From Cordia subcordata (lineage: Eukaryota; Streptophyta; Magnoliopsida; Boraginales; Cordiaceae), in the NCBI GenBank assembly GCA_028554755.1, contig JAPTOF010000001.1, positions 7,670,501-7,734,500 of the forward strand: a stretch of DNA of 64,000 nt, read 5' to 3'. The position numbers were made by a program, and so were the translations under genes. A model generated the notes under the pieces. That model was given only the letters and a program-made list of their open reading frames with translations. It did no database searches and was not told the DNA's origin. Of this stretch, positions 47,445-59,660 are shown in pieces (positions within the stretch are counted from its first letter, which is position 1; each line of letters begins with the position of its first letter).

Positions 47445-47455
47445 TGAAAAACTAG

Positions 47456-47645
47456 TATATAGGATTTCTGCCACTATTGTCAAGATTAAAGTAATATCAA
47501 TACCATATCAACATTTGTTATCCTTGCTTTTTGCGATAACATGACAAAAAGACATTCTAAACTCTCCACCAGTCCATTTCGTTTTTAGTATGTGATTAGA
47601 GAATCATTTTTTTAGTATTATAACTTCAGCATAACAACGTATGTG

Positions 47646-47683
<38 letters not shown>

Positions 47684-48245
47684 GATATATAAATATATAT
47701 ACACGCGCTAGTCTCACATGGGAAATCGAAGTATAATTTTATATACATATAATATGTAAAATAATAAAAATAAGTCTATAGATTAATAATATATAATATA
47801 AGTATCCAATAATATAGAAAAGACAATTACGCAATATATTAATTGAATTTATAATACATAACTTAAATAGTGCGGTATCCGTGTGATACATAGGAGAAAT
47901 GAGTACTTTTATATTTTTATTATTGTTAATAGTCAATTTGGACAAATTAATTTCAGCAATAAAATAAAAATATAGTTTGTCATATTAAATTTTCAACATT
48001 GATTACAACTTTTACATTTTTGTAAAATCTAACAATATATTAATATTAGAAAGAAAAATCATGAATGATATAGTTTGCTACATTTTCATCATTTATTGAA
48101 CATATGCTTAATATAGCATATTAGTCGTTTGCTTTTTAATGTCCATAGTAGTCTTTTTTTTTTATATATACAAATGACACATGGCAACATTACAAGAAAA
48201 GCAATTTGGAGAGAATCAACATGGTGGACTCGCTATATTATATAA
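47456..48245. other. AT-rich spacer with TA microsatellite
   Basis: Contains a pure (TA) run at about 47650-47681. No gene seen. The region separates two Helitron-like elements. Confidence 0.6.
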
Positions 48246-48736
48246 CTAGTCTAACACCCGTGCAATGCACGGGTTGCGAAATATATGATTATTTTTTTAA
48301 AAAAAAAGTATTTTATATTATTAAACATTGCAATCAATTGTATTTTACCATATATAGCACTAATTTTTTTAATAGTAAAAGAAATCAATTAAAATAGATC
48401 AATATTTGATATGAACTAAATTAGTGAGTTACCATAGATATACAATCAATCCAGATTGTATGTCATGATTTTTGGTTATAATATGCAAATATTAAAATAA
48501 ATTAGTAAATCAATATAAATCTTACTAAATAAGGCCATTTTGAATAAATTTGAATATAAATCTTGACGATTGGATGAGGTGCAATTGGAGTTTCGATGCT
48601 TGAATAGCCGTAGATTAAGACTTGAAAATAGGAGTACATAATAAAGAATTATATTTATGCGACACTTGTCATTGTATTTGTATGACACTTGTCAGTATTA
48701 TATTAAATTGGGTTTTTCTATATAATATAGTATAGA
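48246..48736 (-). mobile_element. Non-autonomous Helitron-like element D
   Basis: On the minus strand it begins TCTATACTATATTATATAG (48736) and ends with the perfect hairpin CCCGTGCATTGCACGGG and then CTAG (48246-48249), followed by T. About 490 bp, no ORF of known family. Confidence 0.75.
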
Positions 48737-51691
48737 TATAGATTGTTATATCAATCAAGTTACTTTCGAATTATTACAATTTAGGAATTAAGGAATCTAT
48801 ACTATATACAATATAACATATGAGCTCTATGATTGCCACATCAGCATTTTTAAGCTCTAATAACATGCCATGTCACATGTATAAAATCCCACTAACAAAC
48901 CACATTATATCACATTTTGACAGATCACTTTTAATTTATGAGCTTAAAAAATTATTAATGATTACTTTTAATCACCTTTAATTTATGAGTTTAAATATTT
49001 TTAGTGACTTTTTAACTACGAAGATATACTTTTAGTTATACATTACATAAAATATACGTTTAATTATACGTTTTTAAAAGCAAACTCATTCCCTTCTTCT
49101 CTTTTGAGAATTTTTCTTTCATAAATTTTCTCGATCAGAATTTAAATTTAAATGAGAATAACATAAAATATAATAGAATTTGAAATTTTGTGCAATCGGG
49201 AATTAAAATATTTTTATACATATTTATCTACATAATTTATATATACACACACACACAAACACACATACAATTGTACCTCATAGCTTTAAAAGCTACCACA
49301 TATATCTAAGACACACACACACACACATATAGTTATTCTGCCGGCTAATTTGTAAGCTCTCTCCATGACATATCAACTTTTTGATCTTTAACAGCATGCC
49401 ACATCACCTATATTTTTTTTAATCTCTAATAGCATGCCACACTACTTGCATATGAATGCCATGTCACCTTCATAATACCTCCTATTTTGCCATATTATCT
49501 TCTCTTTATAAGGTTAAAAAAAAATAGGAATTTATAACAAAATAAACTAATAATTAGTTTTTAAAGCTAATTATAACTATATGTTTATAACAAATTAATA
49601 ATTAGATTTTAAAGCTAATACACATACACATACACGTATATATAATATATATCTATATAATCATTTTCATCTAAAAATTATTAATTTTCAAGAAGCAAAT
49701 TATGTCATCGGTCCCTAATGTTGCCATTTTTTAAAAATAAGTCCTTAATGTTTTAACATGTTCAAATTAATCTACAATATGTTAATAGTAGATATTTTCT
49801 CATCATTAATTATTTTGAGACTTTTGATCTTCCTATTAAGTTGGATATGAAGTTCTAAGAGGTTGCGAGACTTTTAGAAGTTGTATGTGATTAGTGCTTG
49901 GAAGTTTTGCTACTCTTGGAATTATTCCATAAATGTGATAATGAAGACTTTATTTCTTTTAACACCTATATATAGTGATTTTCTAACAAGGCACAAGACA
50001 CACCAAGAAGTAAGTCTTACTCCACCCAATCTTAATTAGTAACATACAGTTTTACATAGTTCTACCATTTGTCGTTTTCTGTAGTAAAGAGAGTTTAGAC
50101 ACTGAATTAAATTCAGGCTTCAACTTTATTTGCTTTGCAGTTTTAGTTGTAATTTATCTTTGTTCATTTCATATTCTTCATAATATAAATGTCAAATTCT
50201 TATTTATTCTTTTCTAGATTTATTTTATGTTATCATAAACTATTTACTCAATGTTTTAATATTTTTAACATAATATTTATACAATACTATTAATAAAATT
50301 ATACCTAAAAATTTTAAAAGGTTTTAGAAGATGTCATTTATCTTTCGAAAAGCTTTAGGAGATAACACATCATATTAATTATCTTCTAATTTAAGGCCAC
50401 ATAAATAATGTTTTATTTTTTTTGCGCTTTGATTTTTATAATTATTCAATAAAAAATATAAAAAATCATGTTTAATAGGATTCCTAAAATGATAAAATAT
50501 ACAAAATATAAAAAGGAAACACATCTAAAATTATATCTATAGGATATCTAGAACATATAAAAGCTTAACAATAATTATCTTTTAAGAACTCATAGAAGGT
50601 GTTGGATCATCTTAACTATCTCTTAATTTGAGGTAAAACCAATAACTTTAATTATTATTGGCTTTATATTTATTAGTTAATTCAAAGTTACAAAAATAAA
50701 AATACAAAATTCATATCTATAATATGTTTAAAATGTATAAAAAGCATAAAAAAAGTAACTCAACAAACTCGTGGAAAGCACGAGATATGAGAAACAAAAC
50801 AAGAAGACACTAGGACCATGAATGGAGATAAAATGGCCCTAATTGCAAGGTGATTGAGAAAAGGTTTTTATAATTTTGAGATGTTCAAAAGCTTTTGTCA
50901 GCAATTTTAATTCAAAATTTCTTTAGTCAAAATACTTCAAATTTCTTAATTCAAAATTTCTATATTCAAAATATTTAAATTTCATTATGTGATTAAACGG
51001 TTTACAAGTTTCTCACATAAAAAGTATTAATCCATGCGAAATACGGGCTTAAAGATTATTAGTTAAAAATAAAACAAAAGGGGTTGATATGAAGCTGAAT
51101 GAATTTTCACCATTCCAATCACAAGATGAAGTGGTGATGCCCAGGGGATCGCATTCTTTATCTTTTATCCCACTTTCAATTTCATCATGAAACACTGAAC
51201 ATGTAAGAATTTCCAATATTATCATTGAGTAACAATTTTCAAACTTAAAGTCATTCTGTGGTAGCAGAATCACAAATCAATGAGAATAATATATTAAAGC
51301 AAAAGACCAGCTTTCACTAGACAGTTGTTGAATTGCTATGAGATTTTTTCTTTAATGGTACTTAATTCCACAAGTTGTTAAATTTAATTATCTATGCTCA
51401 ATCAAAATTCTTTCCGCAATTAATTAATTTTTTCTTACATTTATCGGTAAATTAACTTTTCAAGGTATATCATTAGTATCATAGTGCTTAAAACTCTATG
51501 ATATTACATTATTAGTTGCATCTAACTAACAGTTATTAGCTACCAAATAGTTAGTTGTGCCAAATAAGCCTAAAATCCACAAAGCCCCCAAGGCAACATA
51601 TCCATAAATGATGAAACTAGTAAGCCAAATCTTTCAAAAGCATGTTTTATAGAGGTGAAACCTTGAAACTTAGCTAACTCCATGATTAAGT
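48737..51691. other. AT-rich intergenic region with possible further Helitron ends
   Basis: No gene. A possible Helitron start (TCTATACTATATACAATA) lies at 48796, and a hairpin CTCGTGGAAAGCACGAG at 50768-50784. The nearby CTAG (50810) is followed by G, not T, so this pair is only a suggestion. AC-rich microsatellites occur near 49245-49270 and 49310-49328. Confidence 0.5.
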
Positions 51692-52064
51692 CACTACAAG
51701 AAATTGGAGATTTTGTGACGCAAAATTTCATCACTAGAAATCAAAATTTGGTCACTAATATTTTTGGTGACGGTCGTCACTAGTCATAACCTATATTTAA
51801 GTTATAAATAGTTTTTGTGAAGAATTTTTATTTCGTCACTATTACAATGTTAAGAGTGACGAAGAATAACTGTCATTCCATAGTGACAAATATTATAATC
51901 ACGATAACATGTTTCAATTGTGACCTCATATTAGTTATTAAAATGATCAATATATAGTGACACTCATAATTATCACAATTTAACTTTTTTTTTTGCTGGG
52001 CACAATTTAACTTATTATTTGTGACAAAATTTTGTCACTATAGAATTGTAGTATTTGTGACTAA

Positions 52065-52289
52065 GGACTTGTTTGGATTGACTTTTTTTCAAGAAAAATT
52101 ACTTTTTTTCTTGAAAAAGTTATACTAAATTTACAATAATTATTTGATTTGACTTTTAAAAAGCTGAAACTTTGAAAAAAGTTCAAATACAGCTTTTTTT
52201 AGAAGTCAAAATTTTCAGCTTCTAAAAAAAAATTATTTTTCAGAGTTGTTAAAAAAAATGCTTTTAAAAAAGCTAATCCAAATGAGTCA
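52065..52289. repeat. MITE-like repeat within CACTA element
   Basis: Starts GGACTTGTTTGGATTG and ends AATCCAAATGAGTC. It is flanked by a 23-bp direct repeat (AGAATTGTAGTATTTGTGAC..., 52042-52064 and 52303-52325), the right copy lying a short distance beyond the terminus. Same family as 53460-53680. Confidence 0.5.
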
Positions 52290-52580
52290 TAATGATCTGT
52301 ACAGAATTGTAGTATTTGTGACTAATGATGTGTTCACAATTCAACCATAGTTTTAGTGTTGGTTAGTGTCATCACAAAATCTATTTATATTATTATGACA
52401 CTGATGTCACCACACAGTGTTTAATTAAATAAATTAATTAATTAAAAGGGAATATTAAGCTTGATAAATATATATATATTATAACATAAAATTAATAGAA
52501 TTCAGAAAAAACAATGGGGCAAAAAGTTTGCATTGATGCACAAAATGTTATATCTACAATACAAAATTTATTACACACAG

Positions 52581-52613
<33 letters not shown>

Positions 52614-52614
<1 letters not shown>

Positions 52615-52952
52615 TAGTGTGACACCTGTGCAATGCACGGAGAATGACATATGTGATTGGATATATTAAAATTATAGGATTTTTACATCTTATTAAATAG
52701 TTATTGAAACAATTATATACTATGAAATTAATAAAATAATGATGATATATATAAAGAAATGGTATAATATTAATTAAATTAAAATATTTAATATAGGAAT
52801 GAAACTAAATAAATGAGGAAAACCAAAGGAAAACCAAAAATGACCTAAGAATTGGCATATTTAATTGATAAGTAATTATGGAAGTTTGTCATATAGAGTG
52901 CCACTTGGCAGTACGAAATTACAATTTATTTTATTTTATTATATAGTATAGA
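52614..52952 (-). mobile_element. Non-autonomous Helitron-like element E (inside CACTA)
   Basis: On the minus strand it begins TCTATACTATATAATAAAAT (52952) and ends with the hairpin CCGTGCATTGCACAGG and CTAG (52614-52617), followed by T. It is 339 bp and sequence-similar to element C. It is nested in the CACTA element, so it is the younger of the two insertions. Confidence 0.72.
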
Positions 52953-53459
52953 GATATAAAATATAATATAATATAATATTTAACAAAGAATTAAAAATAC
53001 AAAAATTATTGTCTTTCACGTGAAGATTATCCATTCTCTAACATTCTTGAAAGTTAGTCTCCATTGTTTCACCTCTTCAACTTAAGGGCTTCAAATTTGA
53101 CCTGCAGCGACGAGAGAGGGGATCATCAATTGAGAGTAATAATAAATGATGCACCAATTGGACAAATAAAAAATTCTATTAGAGCAAAAAAAAATCTCAA
53201 CTTTGCGTATATATCACATTTTTTCTATTTAGTTTAGGAAAGAAAAAGATCTACTTAATTTTGTTCATTGACAAATGAAGAAAAAGGTGGTTGAACTAAT
53301 TGCTTTACGTGTCTATGCCTCTCAATTTCAACTATTATCCAATATATGTGCTTCATTATCTTCCTATTCATATATGCCCTATTCCAGCAAAAGTTAAAAG
53401 TTTATGTGTAAAATGCATCTTTTTCTATATTTAATTGTACGGAGAGATACAATATATAG

Positions 53460-53680
53460 TGCCTGTTTGGATTGATTTTTTTTTAAGAAAAAAAAAATTT
53501 TTCTTAAAAAAAGTTACATTAAATTTGTAATAAATATTTAATTTGGCTTCCAAAAAAGCTCAAACCCTCGAAAAAGCTCAAATATAATTTTTTTTAGAAG
53601 CCAGAATTTTCAGCTTTTAAAAAAAATTATTTTTTAAAAAACTGTTAAAAAAGTGCTTTTGAAACAATCTAAACGGGCCC
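53460..53680. repeat. MITE-like repeat, GTTTGGATTG terminal family
   Basis: Starts GCCTGTTTGGATTGATTTT and ends with the complement of GGGCCCGTTTAGATTG. The interior is A/T-rich. Short ATATA words flank it, but the target duplication length is unclear. Confidence 0.5.
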
Positions 53681-55647
53681 ATATATGCCTAAGTATACAA
53701 GATATAGATACCTAAGTATACACACGATGAGTGAAAAAGAGTCTTTGCAAAATTCAACCTTACAACAATATACATTCAAAGATTATTCAAGAGCAATTCT
53801 ATATCCCATAATCATGTTACACCATCAAAAGTAAACTACAGAAAAAAGGTACCTGTAAGGAGGAACAAACAGCCGCGTAATAGTTTCGCAGAGAAAATAG
53901 CCGCGTAATAACAATGAACCGTGAGTGATGAGTTTGTTTGGGAAAAATTTACCTAGCATTGGGTGTTTTTAATATTTAATTGATGTAGTGGGCCTCTAAA
54001 TAATGGATTGGATTAGAGGCCGAACAGTTACGTGAATATCATAAAAAAGGGACAAAAAGTAAATAGTAGTATTTGGATAAATTTGTCATTTTTTTCTTTG
54101 GTTAGATAAATAAGTACTTTTATTGATACTAAATATATATAAAATCATTGGTAATTTTAAATTGGGAGCTTTAGAAAAGGTTCAAAAATCAAAATATCCT
54201 AGATTTTATATTATTACTATTGTCTCAAACTAGTATGTGCGATGCTGTGTGTATTGTATGTTCTTATATTTTATATTTTGCATAATTTATTTAATCATAT
54301 GGTTAAAGGTGAAAAAATTTAATAAAATGTATTGAATTTATATTCGTTTGGCTTAACTAAATATTCATGAGATTTAGAATAAAAATTTAAAAGTTAAGAA
54401 ATTAATTCATTTCTAAATTTTTTATCAATTTTATTAAAATTAATTTAATAGACGAGTTTATCTTTTGAAAAGCTTTTATCAATTTATCAACTATAAAAAA
54501 CTGATTAACAATTAAAAAGCAATGAAATATAAAAAAATAAAGACCCAACTAAGGAGTGCCATGTGGTATCCTAACCAAGTATTAAATTGAAAAAGGGGGA
54601 AAACTCAACTTATTAATAAAAGGGAGAAAAGAAAACAGAAAAGAAACATTACACACTAATTTCTTTAAAAAGAATTAAAATGGTTGATGGATGATACGTG
54701 GCACCCCACTCGACCATTTTAGTGTATATAAATCCCCAGCAATCGCCTTTTATCCAATACCTTATTGTATTTGAAACGCATAAGCCAATTATCAAAATTA
54801 ATATATAATTAATTATTAATTAAAATTAATTATAAAAATAAAATTAAAAACCAATATATTAAATTAATAGGACAATAAGATGTAGGGCATAGATCAATAG
54901 TAGCATCCTCACTTAGGCGTTCAAGTCTTGACTCATTAATGACAATAAGTGGACAACCAGTATTAATCATTTAGTAAATCAAATATTAAAATGAACAATG
55001 ATAGTATATATGACATCAGAAATAATAAAAAAAAATGATTGATTTCTTTGTCATTAAAATTTTTTTTTTTATTGTGAAACTCCATTGACATTCATAAAAT
55101 TGTCAATTTATTACTTTTTGTGACAAACGATTGCGTTGTCTCAAATAACACAACATTTGTGGCACACGAGTTGGAACGTCACTACTATTATTATTAATAG
55201 TGATGATATCTACATTGTCACAAAACTCAAGCAAAAAAGATTTCTAATTTCTTGTAGTGATAATTACAAAACTGATAATATTTGTAGTGAAAGATATAAA
55301 TTATTAAAGTAATAATGACAAACTATTTTAGACATTATAGATGAATATATTTTTAGTGACTACCTCATAATTATTACCAAAAAAATGTCACTATAAATAT
55401 TTTTAGTGACGGAACTATAGTGACACTGGCAAAATTGTCACTATTAATGTCTTTAGTGACAAAATTATAGTAGCATTGACAAAATTATCACTATTAATAT
55501 CTTTTAGTAACGAAAATTTGTAATGTCACAAATTATATAACATTAGTGACGAAATTTTAAAAATGTCACTAGTATTACTATTACAATGACGATATCTATA
55601 GGGTCACCGAAACTTTGTCACTAAATCATTGATTTCTTGTAATGAGT

Positions 55648-57843
55648 GCATTCATTCTTGATTAAATATGATTATGGGTTCACATGATGAATAGATCAAA
55701 AGGTTGATCCAACACCTGTAAGTCTCCGTACTCTTGTGAAAGAAGGACCTTCGACCTAGAAGACCAATTAAACCAAAGTAGCTAGGTTTTTTGGCAATCT
55801 TTTTTGGAAAGGTGTGAAATTTATATGTATATCTACCCATAATATATGAAAAGTGTATATTCTTTCCCTTTTGAGGGAATTGATAGGTTAATCCCCTAGT
55901 ACCTCATTAAATTCAATTATATGAAAGTTTTCCACCTTTTGGTTATAGAACATGAGGCTTCGTTTACTTTAAAAAGAAAAAAAAAACCACCATTTTTTAT
56001 TTTCTGACTCTAATTTTCTAAGAATATTGGATTTCTCATTTCCTATATAAAACTTAAAAGATGCATACACCAATTGAAAATAAAAAATAATTTTCTCTTT
56101 TACATAGCTATCTCTGAAAAGTTTTTCTTTTAAAAAACTAAAGAATGCATTCTAAAGTTTAGAATTATTTTTCAAACTAAAAAGTATATCTCTTAAAGAA
56201 AGATTAAGTATGAAGTATTGTTTAATTCATTTGTTGTCATTATTAAGTTAATTATTTCTCATTTTTTGTTATTATTAAATATTAATAGTGTAAAAATTAT
56301 ATGTTAATTAGATGGATAAGTGTTAGAAATAAAGTGTTAGGTGATTGTATAAAATTAAATTAAAAGATTAATTACATGTTTGAATGAGATTAGATGAAGT
56401 TAAAAAGAAAAGAGAAAAGTAAGACAATAAGGGGAATTGGACCAAAGATCACTAAGTAGTAAATTAGAATTTTGAATTTTTAGGGTATTCTCTAAATAGA
56501 GAATTATTAAAACAAACTCCAATTTTGTTGAAGGAAACTCTAAAAAATAACTTAAAATTTTATTTTCTACAACTCTTCTTTAATTTGAAAAACTTAGAAA
56601 TCTATTTTCCTGGATTTCAATTTAGAAAATTTTTCTTAGTTAACAAGATATTTCATTTCTTTTTTGTTTTCTATATATTTTTTTAAAAAAATAATTTTAA
56701 TTCTATGTAAGTAAAGAGAGCCTAGTAGTCCCTATAGCTCGTGCTTTGACCACAACCAAAAATATTAGAGTCATCGTAGAGTTGCCCAAAGAAGGTTAAA
56801 AAGCACTCCTTTTGAGGGATTAAAATTCTCCCATATTATTAGTTTTTTCATTTTAATATCAGAAACAAATCTTAATCATTCATATATATGCAATATCATC
56901 TCAACCAATTATAAAATTTAAATTCCAAAAAAAGTGAGTATTGGAAGTGAGAAAAAGTATTTAAAAAAAATATTTTTTTAGAATTTGAATTTCATAGATG
57001 GCTAAGATAATATAATCAATACATGAATGGTTAAAATTTTTTTGATATCAATATGAGAGAGCATTTGATATAAGAAAATCATGATCCCCTTTTGAGACCC
57101 TAACTTTAGAAAATTGCAACTTGTATATTCATTTTATTATTTACTTCATATGACAACTTCTACCTGATTACACACTAGAATCTGTTCTAATTGTTTTAAT
57201 TTACATGAGTTAAATAATTTTTAAAGAAGAAATTAATAGATCAGGAGGGGCTAATCAAAATTTCAGCTAGAAGTATACATAAATTGAAAGTATGGCGAAG
57301 TGTCTATATATGCATAAATGCCCCGACCAGTGAGTGAAGAGAAACCAAAATGTAGATTAAATCATCAAAAATGTAGAAGGGTATAAATTTTAAAAGAAGA
57401 AATAAATTAGGAAAAAGAAACTTAATAAATTTGAACTTTTAGATAAATCTATCATATCAGAACTCGAGTAATAAATTTGAATTTTACCGCCATCTATTTA
57501 AAGTTAAAAGTTAAAAGAAAACTTAAATATATCTAGCTAGTCTATAAACGCGTTGAAGTGAAAGTCGTACATAGATGCTAAGATCAAGAAACTTACATAT
57601 ATCTCTCCTACACTGTTGCCGTATATATATTTTAAGATCCTTTTTCTCAACACTAAATCGACCTGCTTTTTGTTTGTCTACAGGTTGTCAAAATCTTTCT
57701 CTTGTTTTCCACTATGTTGCTGTACATCTACTTTTCTGAATAAAGGAGAAAAGTAATCAATGTATGCGGAATTATTGAAAAAGCCTCATTTGAAAGAGAA
57801 TTATCTTGGTAAAGCAAAATGACTTATGCAAGAGGTAACTATG

Positions 57844-57881
<38 letters not shown>

Positions 57882-57921
57882 TCTGAGATTTAGAAGTTAA
57901 CAAAGGAAAAGACAAAATGCA
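55648..57921. other. AT-rich intergenic region, no gene
   Basis: No recognisable gene. It contains a candidate MITE (55952-56725) whose ends (GGCTTCGTTTACTTT, and the complement of GGCTCTCTTTACTTA) are similar inverted repeats. A (TA) run lies at about 57846-57876. Confidence 0.5.
55952..56725. repeat. MITE candidate
   Basis: Inverted termini AGGCTTCGTTTACTTT and AGGCTCTCTTTACTTA enclose about 770 bp of AT-rich non-coding DNA. The pairing is imperfect and no target duplication is proven. Confidence 0.35.
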
Positions 57922-58609
57922 GTGTCACAGCAAGCTTGCTGTCCGGCTTGGTCTATGGTTTTGATGGGGTGTAGAGACTATTATACAGATACCTTCTCAT
58001 CCACATCTCTCTCTCTCTCTCTCTCTCTTCACACACACGCACACCAAAAAAAAAAAAAAAAAACACTCACAGATATCAAACCCAGCCCACCCAGCCCACC
58101 CAGCCCCCCGTCCCCCCTCCCCCCCGCCTCCCCCCCCCCCGGGGCAAAAGACTCTGCAACTCTTGTTATATATGGTACAGAAAGCACTTTGTTTGGTTCA
58201 TTTGTTTTCACGAGTATGGCTTTTATCGATACTTTCATGCTTATAGGTGCCATCAGCCAATGATTGTTTTTCGAACGTGAAGAAAAAACGAGGAGTCTTT
58301 AAGGTTTGAAGCAACTTTCAAGTTTCAACATGGACTTCATATAAGTTCTTATTTTCCTTTCGTTTTAATAATTTGATTCATAAATCCGTTGTCTTGTTTC
58401 TATTTGTCTAGGGTTTCAAAGCCAAATGTAATAATTATCGAACTAAACAACCAAACTCTATCCAATTAAAGCTTCTCAAATTCTGGGTTTTCATCAGTCA
58501 GTGGTTCACATAAAGCTGAGCCTTATGCTCATGGATGAATTTTTGAGGTGTGTTTTTTTTTTTTTTTTTTGAGATAATCCATGCAAGAAACCATCAGATT
58601 TAGTCAAAA
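57922..58609 (+). promoter_or_regulatory. Upstream region of the IDD gene
   Basis: About 690 bp with a (CT) microsatellite (58008-58028), an A-run, and a C-rich stretch (58081-58144) with runs of six or more C, which is exceptional in this AT-rich window. A T-run sits at 58553-58570. These tracts probably lie in the promoter or 5' UTR. No TATA box could be assigned with confidence. Confidence 0.45.
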
Positions 58610-58613
58610 ATGA
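58581..58613 (+). CDS. uORF overlapping the IDD start codon
   Basis: A 10-codon upstream ORF (MQETIRFSQK) whose TGA stop (58611-58613) overlaps the main ATG (58610-58612) as ATGA. If transcription begins upstream, ribosomes would terminate on the start codon, allowing coupled or reduced translation. The in-frame second ATG at 58613 could serve as an alternative start. Sequence visible; regulatory effect is inference. Confidence 0.55.
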   Translation: MQETIRFSQK

Positions 58614-59620
58614 TGAAGGGTATGTTAGCAGATGACACCATGTCAAATATAACACCCAACAATATTAAAAGAAATGAAATTGCATCAACAAGTACTTCAG
58701 GTCCACCAGCTAAGAAGAAGAGAAATCTTCCAGGCAATCCAGGTTCTGCAAATCCATAAATTTATATTCTTCTTCATTTTTCAATTACTTTTTTTTTTCA
58801 AATCTGAATTTCAATAAATTTTTAATTCAATTTCTTGGTTTTGGGAATTATTATAGACCCTGAAGCAGAAGTTGTAGCACTTTCTCCAAGAACGCTTATG
58901 GCTACAAACAGGTTCATGTGTGAGATCTGCAACAAAGGGTTTCAAAGAGATCAGAACCTTCAGCTTCACAGAAGAGGGCATAATTTGCCATGGAAGCTTA
59001 AGCAGAGAAGCAATAAAGAGGAGGTTAGGAAGAAGGTTTATGTGTGCCCAGTGGCTACGTGCGTGCACCATGACCCTTCGAGGGCCCTTGGGGACCTCAC
59101 AGGCATCAAGAAGCACTATTGCAGAAAGCATGGTGAAAAGAAATGGAAGTGTGAGAGGTGCTCAAAGCGTTATGCTGTTCAGTCAGATTGGAAAGCTCAC
59201 TCCAAGATTTGTGGCACGAGAGAGTATCGATGTGATTGTGGTACCCCTTTCTCTAGGTAAGACCACCATGATTGAAAAATTCTTAATTTTCGACATAGAC
59301 GATTGTTAAAAAAAAAAAAACTCGATTTCAACTTCACGACTAAACTCAATAACTTTCCAAAATGCTTAATTATCGACATAAACGAAAGCAGAGGAAACCT
59401 CAATTTCAGCTTGACGAGTAGATTTGATGACTTCCTAGAATGGTTAATTGTGGAAAGGTTGTGTTTCCCTTTTTCCTTTTTCTTTCGAAAAGATTTTCTG
59501 GCTAGCTTGTCTTTCATCAATTAAGTTGGTAATTATAAAGACTACCTTTGCTATTAATCATTTTAATTTTCAATCTCTTTGTTTTGTCAATGCTGTTCAC
59601 GCGTGCCTTTTTTGTATGTG

Positions 59621-59660
<40 letters not shown>

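Larger units (their letters stand above)
46061..47455 (+). mobile_element. Non-autonomous Helitron-like element B
   Basis: Begins TCTATACTATATACTAAAG (46061) and ends CCGTGCATAGCACGG (hairpin), then CTAG at 47452-47455 followed by T. It contains element C in the opposite orientation. The 3' terminal 42 bp are tandemly duplicated (47361-47402 and 47403-47444), each unit with a hairpin. No coding capacity. The start is less certain than the end because the base before it is G rather than A. Confidence 0.6.
51692..55644. mobile_element. Non-autonomous CACTA (EnSpm) DNA transposon
   Basis: Terminal inverted repeats are CACTACAAGAAAT (51692-51704) and the complement of ATTTCTTGTAATG (55632-55644), with one mismatch in 13. 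A 3-bp target duplication AGT flanks both ends (51689-51691 and 55645-55647), as expected for CACTA elements. Both ends are rich in subterminal GTGAC/GTCAC words in both orientations, the usual transposase-binding pattern. The 3.95-kb interior has no transposase and holds a Helitron-like element and two MITE-like repeats. An additional copy of the right terminus (ATTTCTTGTAGTG) lies at 55247-55259. Confidence 0.85.

Noticed and set aside
48796..50813. Possible sixth Helitron
   Set aside because: The start and hairpin look right, but the CTAG is followed by G and lies too far from the hairpin. Not called.
57922..58263. 113-residue plus-strand ORF with S/L and P runs
   Set aside because: It is built from the CT microsatellite and C-rich tract upstream of IDD, with no similarity to a known family.
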